NCBI GenBank assembly: GCA_050181465.1
Contig: JBFXDD010000017.1
Location: 1 to 64,000, forward strand
Source: JACRLW01 sp050181465
GTDB lineage: Bacteria > Planctomycetota > UBA1135 > UBA2386
Direction: 5' to 3'
Length of the DNA stretch: 64,000 nt
Shown piece by piece: positions 17,491-25,825 of this stretch. The translations under genes and the position numbers were made by a program. Every line of letters begins with the position of its first letter. Position 1 is the first letter of the stretch. The notes beneath the pieces are model-generated. The model did not search any database and was not told where the DNA came from. It saw only the letters and a list, made by a program, of their open reading frames with translations.

Positions 17491-17949
17491 ATGCTCCACG
17501 AGATCCGCACCTTGGTCGTTCACGACGATGCCGCCGGCGCCCGGGCCCTGACCGACCGCCTCCGCGCGGCGTTTCCGCAGATGGTCGTCCTGACCACCGA
17601 GGATGCGTCGACCTACGGCCACGACTTCGACGTGTTCGTCGTGGACTGCTCGCGACTGGGCGTCGACATCGTGCGACTGCTGCACACCGAGACGCCGACC
17701 GCGCTGATGCTGGTGATCGCGGACGGAGTCGACCGCGCGACCGTGAAGGACCTGGTGAACTCCGGCGCATCCGCGATCTTCGATGCGCAGGTTCCCGGCG
17801 ACCTCGATGCACTCGAAGCCAAGGTGCGCGGCTTCCTCGCACGTCGGGCCGAGTCTCCGGATGCGCGCGGTCTGCTCGGCGTGATGCGCTCGATGGCCGA
17901 CCTCATGCGCATGTGGAACCGCCGGATGGACCGCCTGGAGGTGAGCTGA
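17491..17949 (+). CDS. Receiver-like (CheY-fold) protein with incomplete active site
   Basis: A 152-residue protein that looks like a response-regulator receiver domain without an output domain. It has the acidic pair in VVHDDA, the likely phosphoacceptor Asp in VFVVDCSRLG, and an alternating beta/alpha pattern. The conserved Lys that normally follows strand 5 is not seen (the strand reads AIFDAQVPGD), so signalling may be altered or lost. The C-terminal helix is Met/Arg-rich. It precedes the large glycosyltransferase fusion by seven bases. A regulatory role in polysaccharide synthesis is plausible but inferred. Confidence 0.68.
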   Translation: MLHEIRTLVVHDDAAGARALTDRLRAAFPQMVVLTTEDASTYGHDFDVFVVDCSRLGVDIVRLLHTETPTALMLVIADGVDRATVKDLVNSGASAIFDAQVPGDLDALEAKVRGFLARRAESPDARGLLGVMRSMADLMRMWNRRMDRLEVS

Positions 17950-17956
17950 GACCGCA

Positions 17957-20698
17957 ATGAGCACGAGGCCAGATCCCGCCGGCCCACACGCGCCGCTCGG
18001 CGCGACTCGCGATGCCGACTCGCAACTCGTTCCGATCGAGACGCTGATGGCTTCCGGTGTCGACGTGCGATCTGCACTCGGCGCACCGGCGATCGGCGAG
18101 CGCGAGCGGTGGATGCACCCGGAACATCGGCTGTCCGCCTTGATGCGGGCCGGTCCCGCGCCCAGGTCGCAACCGGCACGACGCGGACACAAGGGGCTGG
18201 CACTCGAGGACCTGCCGGTGGTGCACTCGCCGCTGGCTTGGAGCCTCGCCCAGCGAACTGCCGCGTTCGTCGCCCTCTTGGCGATTCTGCCGCTGCTCGT
18301 GGTCGTCGGCCTCGCCGTTCGACTCACGTCTCGCGGCCCATTGCTGTTCTGCCAGACTCGACGCGGACACGGCGGCAAGCCGTTCACGATCTACAAGATC
18401 CGCACGATGCGCGAAGGTGCCGAACAGAAGACCGCTCTCGGCGTGTCGCGCGGCAATCCGCAGATCACTCGCATCGGCCGCATTCTGCGGCAGTTGAAGA
18501 TCGACGAGTTGCCGCAACTGTGGAACGTAGTGCGGGGCGACATGGAAGTGGTCGGCCCGCGACCGATCCCGATCGCCCTCGAGGATCGGCTGCGCAGTGA
18601 GATCCCCGGGTTCATCGAACGTAATCGCGTCAAGCCGGGGCTGACCAATCTCGCGCAGGTCGCGGTCGTCGACAATCGAGTCGGCGCGGACCTCGTCGAG
18701 GACTGGCACGAACGGTTCGAAGCGGAACTCCACTACATCCGCCGCAAGAGCTTCGCATACGACGTCGTGACGCTGGTGATGTCGGTCGCGTACCTCGTCC
18801 GCTCGTTCCTGCGTGTGCTCCAGGGCAATACACGCCCACAGCCGCGTGCCGGGCGACCGACAGCCACGGAGGTGCTCGGCGTTCCGATCGCGGACATCGA
18901 CATGGCGGGCGTCGTCGACCGCATCGAGCACTGGGTCGTGGCCGGCAAGCCGCGCTATGTCGCGTTCTCGCCGGTGCACAGCGTCATCGAGGCATGGCGC
19001 GATCCCTCGCACATGGCCGCGCTGCGCGGTGCCGGGCTGTGCGTAGCGGACGGCATGCCGATCGCCTGGGCGCAGCGCCTGCTCGGAAACCGCTCGGCAA
19101 AGCGAGTCTACGGCCCGACCACGATGCTGAAGACGCTCGAACGTGCGGAGCAGCGGCGCTGGCGAGTGGTGCTGTACGGTGGTCGCGCGGATCGGCTGGA
19201 AGTGCTGGTGCAGAAACTCGAGGAACGATTCCCGGACCTCGAAATCGTCGAAGCCATCTCACCGCCGTTCCGCACACTGTCGCCGGAGGAAGACGAGGCC
19301 ACCACGCGACGGCTCGCGGAACTCGAGCCGCATCTCGTCTTCGTCGGACTCGGCTGTCCCAAGCAGGAACGCTGGATGGCTGAGCACTGCGGGCGCATCG
19401 GCGGCGTGATGCTCGGTGTCGGCGCGGCATTCGACTTCCATGCCGGCGCCGTCCGCCAAGCCCCCGCCTTCCTCCAGGCGATCGGCATGGAGTGGTTCTT
19501 CCGGCTCCTCTGCGAGCCGCGCCGCCTCTTCCGCCGGTATGCCACCACGAACCCCGCGTTCGTGACGCTCTTCTCACTCCAGTGGGCCAAGCGCTTGATC
19601 TTGCGGCGCCGCTACCGGATCGAACTCGGAACCGACCAGGAATCGCCCGTGAGCGAATCTGCCCTTCAGATCCCCGACCGTGTCGCCAACACCGAGCTGT
19701 ATCCCGAAGGCACAGCCGACCTGGCGATCTGCATCGCGAGCTATCGTCGCCCGCAGCTGCTCAAGGGCACACTCGCGAGCCTCTTGGATCTGGAGTTGCC
19801 GTACGGGATGCGGAACATCGAGGTGCGCGTCGTCGACAACGACGAGTCGCGAACGGCAGAGGCCGTCGTGAACGCATTTGCAGCAGAAGCTGCACCGCGA
19901 TTCGTCGTGCGCTACGCGGTCGAGCCGGAGCGCAGCATCGCCTTGGCCCGCAATCGCGCGGTCGAACTCGCTCCGGCGCGATTCGTCGCGTTCATCGACG
20001 ACGATGAGCGCGCCGATCGATGGTGGCTCCGCGGATTGTGGGATGCACTCTGCGCGCATCGCGCGGATGCGACCTTCGGTCGCGTCGACGCGGTGCTCCC
20101 CGAAGACGCACCGCTGTGGGTTCAACGCGGTCGCTTCCTCGACAAGCCTGCCGGGCCAGAGGGACTCGCGCTGTCGTGGGAGCGAACGCGAACGTCGAGC
20201 GTGCTGATCGTCGGCACCTGGTTCTACCGGCACGGATTCCGGTTCAACCCGAAGTTCGGCCGCTCGGGCGGTGAGGACACCGACCTGTTCCGCCGGATCG
20301 CCGCTGCGGGTGCTCGCTTCCGCGCCGCTCCGGCGTCGGTCGTTCGCGAGGTCGCTCACGCCGACCAGTGCACGTTCCGCTGGATTCTGCGACGCGCATG
20401 GCGCGGCGGCGCCAACTACGAACGCTTGGTCGCAGGAGAAGGCGGCAAGCTCGCACCGCTGTGGCGGTTCGCGAAGCGAATGGGCGTCGGCATGCCGGCG
20501 GCGATCCTCGCGCTGCCCGGGGCGATGCGCGGTCGCCGTGAGCACCTGTGCGGCGCACTCCAGGGACTCGCGCTCGCATGCGGTGGACTCGTCGGCTGGC
20601 TTCGACCGCAGGTCCTGGAGAACGCCCGAGGCTATCGCAGCGCCGGAGTGCTGGACTCGAAGACGCGTGGGAGCGCGACCGGGGGCGCGCAGAGGTGA
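17957..20698 (+). CDS. Three-domain fusion: initiating sugar-1-phosphate transferase, WecG/TagA glycosyltransferase and GT2 glycosyltransferase
   Basis: The 913-residue product carries three enzymes in a row. Residues about 90-290 are a bacterial sugar transferase: one membrane segment, then KIRTMR at 147 and DELPQLWNVVRGDMEVVGPRP. It would load sugar-1-phosphate onto undecaprenyl phosphate. Residues about 300-565 are a WecG/TagA/CpsF enzyme with GLGCPKQERW at 464. Residues about 588-850 are a GT-A family 2 enzyme with ICIASYRRP at 591 and an Asp cluster, DDDE, from 681. One polypeptide could thus perform the first three steps of repeat-unit assembly. The ATG at 17957 is clear, and the TGA overlaps the next GTG start. 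Confidence 0.92.
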   Translation: MSTRPDPAGPHAPLGATRDADSQLVPIETLMASGVDVRSALGAPAIGERERWMHPEHRLSALMRAGPAPRSQPARRGHKGLALEDLPVVHSPLAWSLAQRTAAFVALLAILPLLVVVGLAVRLTSRGPLLFCQTRRGHGGKPFTIYKIRTMREGAEQKTALGVSRGNPQITRIGRILRQLKIDELPQLWNVVRGDMEVVGPRPIPIALEDRLRSEIPGFIERNRVKPGLTNLAQVAVVDNRVGADLVEDWHERFEAELHYIRRKSFAYDVVTLVMSVAYLVRSFLRVLQGNTRPQPRAGRPTATEVLGVPIADIDMAGVVDRIEHWVVAGKPRYVAFSPVHSVIEAWRDPSHMAALRGAGLCVADGMPIAWAQRLLGNRSAKRVYGPTTMLKTLERAEQRRWRVVLYGGRADRLEVLVQKLEERFPDLEIVEAISPPFRTLSPEEDEATTRRLAELEPHLVFVGLGCPKQERWMAEHCGRIGGVMLGVGAAFDFHAGAVRQAPAFLQAIGMEWFFRLLCEPRRLFRRYATTNPAFVTLFSLQWAKRLILRRRYRIELGTDQESPVSESALQIPDRVANTELYPEGTADLAICIASYRRPQLLKGTLASLLDLELPYGMRNIEVRVVDNDESRTAEAVVNAFAAEAAPRFVVRYAVEPERSIALARNRAVELAPARFVAFIDDDERADRWWLRGLWDALCAHRADATFGRVDAVLPEDAPLWVQRGRFLDKPAGPEGLALSWERTRTSSVLIVGTWFYRHGFRFNPKFGRSGGEDTDLFRRIAAAGARFRAAPASVVREVAHADQCTFRWILRRAWRGGANYERLVAGEGGKLAPLWRFAKRMGVGMPAAILALPGAMRGRREHLCGALQGLALACGGLVGWLRPQVLENARGYRSAGVLDSKTRGSATGGAQR

Positions 20699-21900
20699 AA
20701 GTCGCGTTCCTCACCAACGTCATCAGCCCGTATCGGGCGCCGGTGTTTCGCGAGCTCTCGCGAACCGCCGGCTGGACGTTTCGCGTGATCGTCAATGCGC
20801 AGACCGAGTTCGATCGGCGCTGGGACGGTCACTGCGAGGGTGTGGACGTACAGGAATCCTGGACGTGGCGCTTCCGTCGCGCCCACGTCTCTCATCATCC
20901 GGTGCGTACCGAGCAGGTGGTGACCACGCACGTGCCGATCGGACTGTGGCGCGATCTGTCCCGATTCTCACCCGACGTGGTCATCACCCACGAACTCGGA
21001 CCGCGGAGCCTGCTCGCCTCGATGTGGGCCCGCGCGCATCGGCGCCCCTTCGCGGTCTGGACCTACCAGAGCCGTGCGATGGGCACCGCCACCGGTCGAC
21101 TCCGCGCCCGCATCCGCGACTCCATCCTCGGTCATGCCGCAGCGATCGTCGGCATGGGTCGTCAGGCCCGCGACGTGCTGGCCGGCTTCGGCGTCGCACC
21201 CGATCGCATCGTCGACGCGCCCAACGCCACGGATGTCGAACTCATCACGGCCGCGCTCGAACGCCAGCGAGCCGACGGCTCGATCGAGACCATTCGTCGC
21301 ACTCATGCGGACGGCAAGCGCATCGCGCTGTTCTGCGGACGGCTCGTTCCGTTCAAGGGCCTCGCCGAGATGCTCGAAGCGTGGTGCGAACTCCCATCAC
21401 GAGTTCGCGCCGATTGGCGCCTGCTCGTCGTCGGTGACGGACCGCTGGCCTCCGCAGTCGATGCAGCGGCGCAGCGCGCTGATGTGGTTCGTCTGCCGTC
21501 CGTGCCGATGCGCGACGTCGCCGGCTGGTACGCCGCTGCCGATCTTCACCTCTTTCCATCGCTCGCCGATGCTTGGGGGCTCTCCGTACAGGATGCGATG
21601 CTGTGCGGAACCCCGACCCTGTGCTCCATCCACGCCGGCTGCGCGGATGACCTCGTCATCGACGGCGTCGATGGACTCCTGTTCGATCCGTCGACCACCG
21701 AAGGCATGAAGGCCGGCCTGCTGTCGGCATTGTCGCATCCCGATCTCGCTCGGCTCGGCGAGCGCGCCGCGGCACGCGCACGTGACTTCACTCCGGAACG
21801 ACTGGCGCAGTCATTCCGCGTCGCGGTCGATCGGGCGCTGTCCGGGTCGCGTCGTTCCGACGGCGCACCCGCACTCGGCACCGGGGGCGGCGCCCCATGA
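20695..21900 (+). CDS. Glycosyltransferase family 4
   Basis: A 401-residue GT-B glycosyltransferase. It starts at the GTG at 20695 inside the previous stop (GTGA), giving VKVAFLTNVISPYRAPVF, a standard N-terminal strand. The C-terminal domain has FCGRLVPFKGL, LLVVGDGP and the donor-site region LADAWGLSVQDAMLCGTP. It probably extends the lipid-linked repeat unit begun by the fusion protein upstream. Its stop overlaps the following ATG, keeping the run of overlapping genes intact. Confidence 0.9.
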   Translation: MKVAFLTNVISPYRAPVFRELSRTAGWTFRVIVNAQTEFDRRWDGHCEGVDVQESWTWRFRRAHVSHHPVRTEQVVTTHVPIGLWRDLSRFSPDVVITHELGPRSLLASMWARAHRRPFAVWTYQSRAMGTATGRLRARIRDSILGHAAAIVGMGRQARDVLAGFGVAPDRIVDAPNATDVELITAALERQRADGSIETIRRTHADGKRIALFCGRLVPFKGLAEMLEAWCELPSRVRADWRLLVVGDGPLASAVDAAAQRADVVRLPSVPMRDVAGWYAAADLHLFPSLADAWGLSVQDAMLCGTPTLCSIHAGCADDLVIDGVDGLLFDPSTTEGMKAGLLSALSHPDLARLGERAAARARDFTPERLAQSFRVAVDRALSGSRRSDGAPALGTGGGAP

Positions 21901-23198
21901 GGCACGGGGCGCATTCTCAAGCGCCGATGCCCGAGCGTCCGCCGATCGGGTGGCAAGCGCCCTTGCTGGACCTGACTTCGGCAGTGCTGCGTCGATGGCA
22001 GCTCTTCCTGATCGTCATGTCGATCGGCATCGCGGTCGGGTCGGGAAGCTACCTGGTGACTCGGCCCTTCTATCAGTCGATCTGTGTCGCGGTGCTCTTG
22101 CCGCGAGAGAAGCCGCCACTCGACGTCGAGATCACGAACGGCACGATCGAGGCCACTCGCGACATCGCCAATCGCGGCGACACCGGTGCCGGACTGCTGC
22201 CGTCGCGCGTAGACCTCTACACCTCGATCATGCGGTCAGACTCGGTGCTCACCGAGATCGGGATCCGCTTCGGCACTCGCCTCCGACTGCCGGAGAACCT
22301 GAGCCCGAGCGAACTCGTGCTCCGCATGCGGGGGCTCGTGAAGATCTCCGGAACCGACGAGGGGATGTTCCACGTCCAGGTGACGGCACACGACCCATCG
22401 CTGGCCGCCGACGTCGCCAATGCGCTCGTCGACGAGGTCGCCGACGCCAGCAAACTGATCGAAGGCAACCTGCTCGCGCAGCAGCTCCGCACGCTGAAGG
22501 CGTCGCTGACTGCGGCACGTGAGTCTCTGACCGCCAACGAGCGATCGCTCGCCGACTACGTGTCAGGGCACGGGATCGTCGACATCGAGAAGCAAACCGG
22601 TGACGCACTCTCGATGATCCGCGAGGCGGAGACGTCGCGCCGAGAGCTGGTGCGACAACGCATCGAACGGCTGACTTCGTTCACCGAGAGCGATCACGTG
22701 GCTCGCAACCTCGCCGAGCAGATCAAGGCGTTGGACAAGACGATCGAGGAGCTCCAGCGCCGCGCGCACGGCGGGATCGCGGTCGGCGGGACGAACATCC
22801 AGGAGATCAAGCTGCGCATGAAGGCGCTCCAGAGTCAGGTCGATCGCTCGCGCGACCTGGTGGGTGCATTGGAGTCCCAATGCTCGATCTGGGAGGTGCG
22901 CGCGGGTCAGCCGTCGGGAGCCGTAGCGGTCATCAAGCCCGCGATTCCGCTGCGCGAACGGGCTGGTCCCAGCAAACGCGACACGATCGGAGCGGCGCTC
23001 CTGGTGGCCTTCGTGCTGGGACTCGTCGTCGTGATGATCCGCGAGCAATGGGAGAAGGTCGCACACGAGCCATACCTCCGGCGGCGTGCCGAGGAGATCC
23101 GGATGCACGCGCAGTTGCTCGTGCCGCCGCTGCGGACTCGACGCGCACGCGAGACTTCGCCGCCGGAGACGGTTCGATCGCCTGATGGATCGCCATGA
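21897..23198 (+). CDS. Wzz-like polysaccharide co-polymerase (chain-length determinant)
   Basis: A 433-residue inner-membrane protein with one membrane segment at about 36-56 (LFLIVMSIGIAVGSGSYLV) and another at about 363-385. Between them is a long periplasmic region with coiled coil from about 180 to 300. It would set chain length for the polymerase that follows. The C-terminus after the second segment is short and basic and has no tyrosine-kinase domain. The start overlaps the previous stop (ATGA). Confidence 0.85.
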   Translation: MRHGAHSQAPMPERPPIGWQAPLLDLTSAVLRRWQLFLIVMSIGIAVGSGSYLVTRPFYQSICVAVLLPREKPPLDVEITNGTIEATRDIANRGDTGAGLLPSRVDLYTSIMRSDSVLTEIGIRFGTRLRLPENLSPSELVLRMRGLVKISGTDEGMFHVQVTAHDPSLAADVANALVDEVADASKLIEGNLLAQQLRTLKASLTAARESLTANERSLADYVSGHGIVDIEKQTGDALSMIREAETSRRELVRQRIERLTSFTESDHVARNLAEQIKALDKTIEELQRRAHGGIAVGGTNIQEIKLRMKALQSQVDRSRDLVGALESQCSIWEVRAGQPSGAVAVIKPAIPLRERAGPSKRDTIGAALLVAFVLGLVVVMIREQWEKVAHEPYLRRRAEEIRMHAQLLVPPLRTRRARETSPPETVRSPDGSP

Positions 23199-24550
23199 CA
23201 GCGACCGCGGAACTGTCGTCGCTTCATCCGGTCGTCGAGCGTTCCGCGCTGCTCGATCGGGCCATCCAACTGTATGCGATCGCCTGGATCCTCTTCCTCA
23301 TCGGCGGCTTCCGCATGCCGTGGGAACCGATTCCGCTCGACGACGAGGTCACGTTCAGCGGCCGGCGACAGATCGTGTTCACGCTCGGCGGTGCGCTCGC
23401 GCTCTACCGGCTCGTGCAGGTGGGCCGGCTCGAGAACCGACTCAGCATCCATCTGTCCTGGGTGTTGTTCTCGGCGTTGGTGCTGTCGTCCATGCTGTGG
23501 ACGACCGACCGCACGCTGACGCTCAAGCGGAGCATCGTGCACGCCTTCGGTGTGTTGCTGCTGATCGCGGCGGTCGATTCCCATCGACATCCGGTTCAGC
23601 ACTTCCTGCGCACCATCACGATCGCACTCGGCATCTGCGCGTGGATCTCGCTGGCGCAGCAATACGTCTGGCCGCCGAACACTTGGAGTATCCCCTGGCG
23701 ACCGGGTCTGGCCGGTCTCAGCGGCCACCCCAACGTGCTGGGTCCGTGCATGCAGGTCGGATTCCTCCTCTCGCTGTCCCAGCGCGCTCAGATGCCGTCG
23801 CACCAGTTCGTGCTTCGCATGCTGCAGCTCGGCATGTTCGTCTGCCTTTGGAAGACCGACTCGATGACGTCGCTGACCTCGACGATCATCGGCACCGGCA
23901 TCTTTCTGGCGTTGTCGACCACTTCCTACCGCGCCGGTCTCATCCAGATCGGTGTCGTGTTCGCCGCCGGCGTCGCGATGCTGATCGGGACCGAAGAGCT
24001 GCGTGCGTTGTTCTTCGCGAGCACGGGACGTGACGAGACTCTGTCCGGTCGCGCGGAACTCTGGGATGCGGTCATGCGAGAGACGCAGGATCGCCCGCTG
24101 TTGGGGACCGGATTCGGTGCGTTCTGGTACGAGGGTCGCGGCGTCGAGCTGGTCACGACTTGGAACCCGCGGCAGTCGCACAACTCCTGGATCGACGTGA
24201 TCGCCGAACTCGGCTACTCGGGACTGCTGGCGTTCCTTGTCGTCGTACCGTGGCGACTCTGGTGGAGCTGGCTGGAAGGTCGCGGCGTCCGCGGCACACG
24301 TCAGCGCGATTGTGCCGCCGCGATCTTCGCGAGCGCCGTGGCGCTCTTGGCTTTCGCGTCGCGCAGCGAGAGCTTCTTCCTGCGTATGGACAAGTTGCAG
24401 TGGTTCGCCACCGTATGGGGACTCATCCTGCTCGGCAATCGCGGCTGGAACGCGCCGGACTACGAGTTCCGCCACGATCGCCGGCGTGCGAAGCACGACT
24501 GGGCTGAGGGGACACGAGCGCCGATCGCCTCGGCACCGACTCAGTCCTGA
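23195..24550 (+). CDS. Wzy-like O-antigen/polysaccharide polymerase
   Basis: A 451-residue polytopic membrane protein with about ten hydrophobic segments. The large periplasmic loop carries the Wzy_C-type pattern RAELWDAVMRETQDRPLLGTG, then SHNSWIDVIAELGYSG. These proteins join repeat units at the periplasmic face or ligate chains. Its position after the co-polymerase supports a polymerase role. The ATG overlaps the previous stop. It ends convergently with the pseudouridine synthase gene, with a 10-base overlap of the two coding regions. Confidence 0.87.
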   Translation: MTATAELSSLHPVVERSALLDRAIQLYAIAWILFLIGGFRMPWEPIPLDDEVTFSGRRQIVFTLGGALALYRLVQVGRLENRLSIHLSWVLFSALVLSSMLWTTDRTLTLKRSIVHAFGVLLLIAAVDSHRHPVQHFLRTITIALGICAWISLAQQYVWPPNTWSIPWRPGLAGLSGHPNVLGPCMQVGFLLSLSQRAQMPSHQFVLRMLQLGMFVCLWKTDSMTSLTSTIIGTGIFLALSTTSYRAGLIQIGVVFAAGVAMLIGTEELRALFFASTGRDETLSGRAELWDAVMRETQDRPLLGTGFGAFWYEGRGVELVTTWNPRQSHNSWIDVIAELGYSGLLAFLVVVPWRLWWSWLEGRGVRGTRQRDCAAAIFASAVALLAFASRSESFFLRMDKLQWFATVWGLILLGNRGWNAPDYEFRHDRRRAKHDWAEGTRAPIASAPTQS

Positions 24551-25566
24551 GCGAAGACGTCCGCCGCGATCGGCGCCGTCAGCAGCCCGCACGAGCGCAT
24601 CGCTTCGACGAAGTCAGCCGGTAGATCGGACTGCCATCGCCCACCTGCGCACCCTGCATCGCCCCGGAAGTCGAGCCGAAACGCGTGCAGCATTTGCCGC
24701 GGGGCACCGACGCCAGGCAGCGCTGCCGGCACACCGGCCGTCTTCGAACGGGCGATCCAATCCAGGAAGTCGGCGTCGGGACGGCCATAGAGCTTGTCGC
24801 CCACGAGCGGATGACCGATGCCCTCGAGATGCGCACGAATCTGGTGCGTGCGGCCGGTATGCAGCCGGCACGCGACCAGGCTGGCAGCCGCCGCGCGCGC
24901 GAGTACCCGCACCGACGTGTGCGCCGGCTGCGCAGCCGGAGCATTCGGCGGCAGCACCGCTCGGCGCAAACTCACCGAGGAGTCCGCCGCGGGTCCGATC
25001 CATTGATCGAGTTCGAGCGAGTCCGACTCGATGCAGCCGTGCACGAGAGCGAGGTAGTCCTTCTTCACCAGACCGCGTTCGCGCAGCGCCTCCAGTGCTC
25101 GGAGTGTTGCGGGGTCCCTCGCGAACGCACAGAGTCCACTCGTCTCGCGATCCAGGCGGAGCAGAGGATGCAGCTTCTCGACCGGTGCCCCGGGTGCAGG
25201 CTCCGGTCGGAGCAGTCCAACCAGAGTATTGCGGATGAAGGTTCCGTCGGAGTGGAACGGCAGTCCGGCAGGTTTGTCGACGATGAGGATGCCGTCGCGG
25301 TCGTGAACGATCGCGAAGTTCGTGGGCACCGGCGGTTCACGATGGGCTCGCATGGTCGTCACCACGGTGCCCGCGCGCAGAGTCGTTCCCGGCTCGCCGC
25401 GCCGACCTTCGATCGATACGCGACCGCTACGAATCTCCTCGCGCCAGGCCGCCTCGTCGAGATAGCGAAAGCGCCGCGTCAGGAACTCCAGCAGCGATCG
25501 ACCGGCTTCCGCGGGACGAACCCGGCAGCGCAGGATGAGATCGGCTGCCGAGTCGGGTGCGCTCAC
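24541..25566 (-). CDS. RluA-family pseudouridine synthase
   Basis: A 341-residue enzyme that isomerises uridine to pseudouridine in rRNA or tRNA. The N-terminal part (about 20-70) resembles an S4 RNA-binding domain. The catalytic motif reads R137-L-D139-R-E-T-S-G, with D139 the nucleophile, preceded by VDKPAGLPFHSDG. The segment CRLHTGRTHQIRAHL is the other family signature. The target uridine cannot be read from sequence. The GTG start at 25566 overlaps the selW stop (GTGA), so translation is probably coupled to that of the selenoprotein. Confidence 0.92.
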   Translation of the reverse strand: MSAPDSAADLILRCRVRPAEAGRSLLEFLTRRFRYLDEAAWREEIRSGRVSIEGRRGEPGTTLRAGTVVTTMRAHREPPVPTNFAIVHDRDGILIVDKPAGLPFHSDGTFIRNTLVGLLRPEPAPGAPVEKLHPLLRLDRETSGLCAFARDPATLRALEALRERGLVKKDYLALVHGCIESDSLELDQWIGPAADSSVSLRRAVLPPNAPAAQPAHTSVRVLARAAAASLVACRLHTGRTHQIRAHLEGIGHPLVGDKLYGRPDADFLDWIARSKTAGVPAALPGVGAPRQMLHAFRLDFRGDAGCAGGRWQSDLPADFVEAMRSCGLLTAPIAADVFAQD

Positions 25567-25787
25567 GACTTCAGGGATGCGACCAGAGCAGCCTCGTCGG
25601 GAAACTCGTCGCCCTGTTTCCGCTTGTCCCAGACGCGCTGACCATCGACCGTGACGACGAAGTCACCGCGACCTCCCGGCTTCAACTCGATCTTCGCGCC
25701 CGGATGCTTCCTCTGGATTGCGGCGCCCAGACTGGACGCCGTGGGAAGGTAGTTTCAAACCACGCAGTATTCGATTCGGACTTGCAT
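25563..25787 (-). CDS. selW: SelW-like (Rdx family) selenoprotein; in-frame TGA read as selenocysteine
   Basis: The frame from the ATG at 25787 has an in-frame TGA as codon 11 (25757-25755) and then continues for 63 codons to the TGA at 25565-25563. The translation starts MQVRIEYCVVU. The CxxU motif stands exactly where Rdx/SelW/SelT proteins have CxxC or CxxU at the end of the first strand. Downstream, GRGDFVVTVDGQRVWDK and FPDEAALV match the rest of the 74-residue thioredoxin-like fold. A hairpin suitable as a bacterial SECIS follows the TGA. An AAGGAG ribosome-binding site lies 3 bases upstream of the start. hflC ends 38 bases before it and the pseudouridine synthase start overlaps its stop. 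A degenerate pseudogene is unlikely because both sides of the TGA are well conserved. The role is probably thiol redox. Confidence 0.9.
25722..25740 (-). promoter_or_regulatory. Candidate bacterial SECIS hairpin for selW
   Basis: The minus-strand sequence GGCGTCCAGTCTGGGCGCC folds into an 8-bp stem (one U-G wobble) with a GUC loop. The loop begins 22 bases after the UGA. Bacterial SECIS elements have a small apical loop with G among its first bases, roughly 16-37 bases after UGA, so this fits. It also resembles the GGUCU loop of E. coli fdhF. The hairpin lies within the coding sequence, as bacterial SECIS elements do. Confidence 0.72.
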
Positions 25788-25825
25788 GCGCTCCTTATCG
25801 GCTTCGGCGTGGTCCGTGACAAGAG

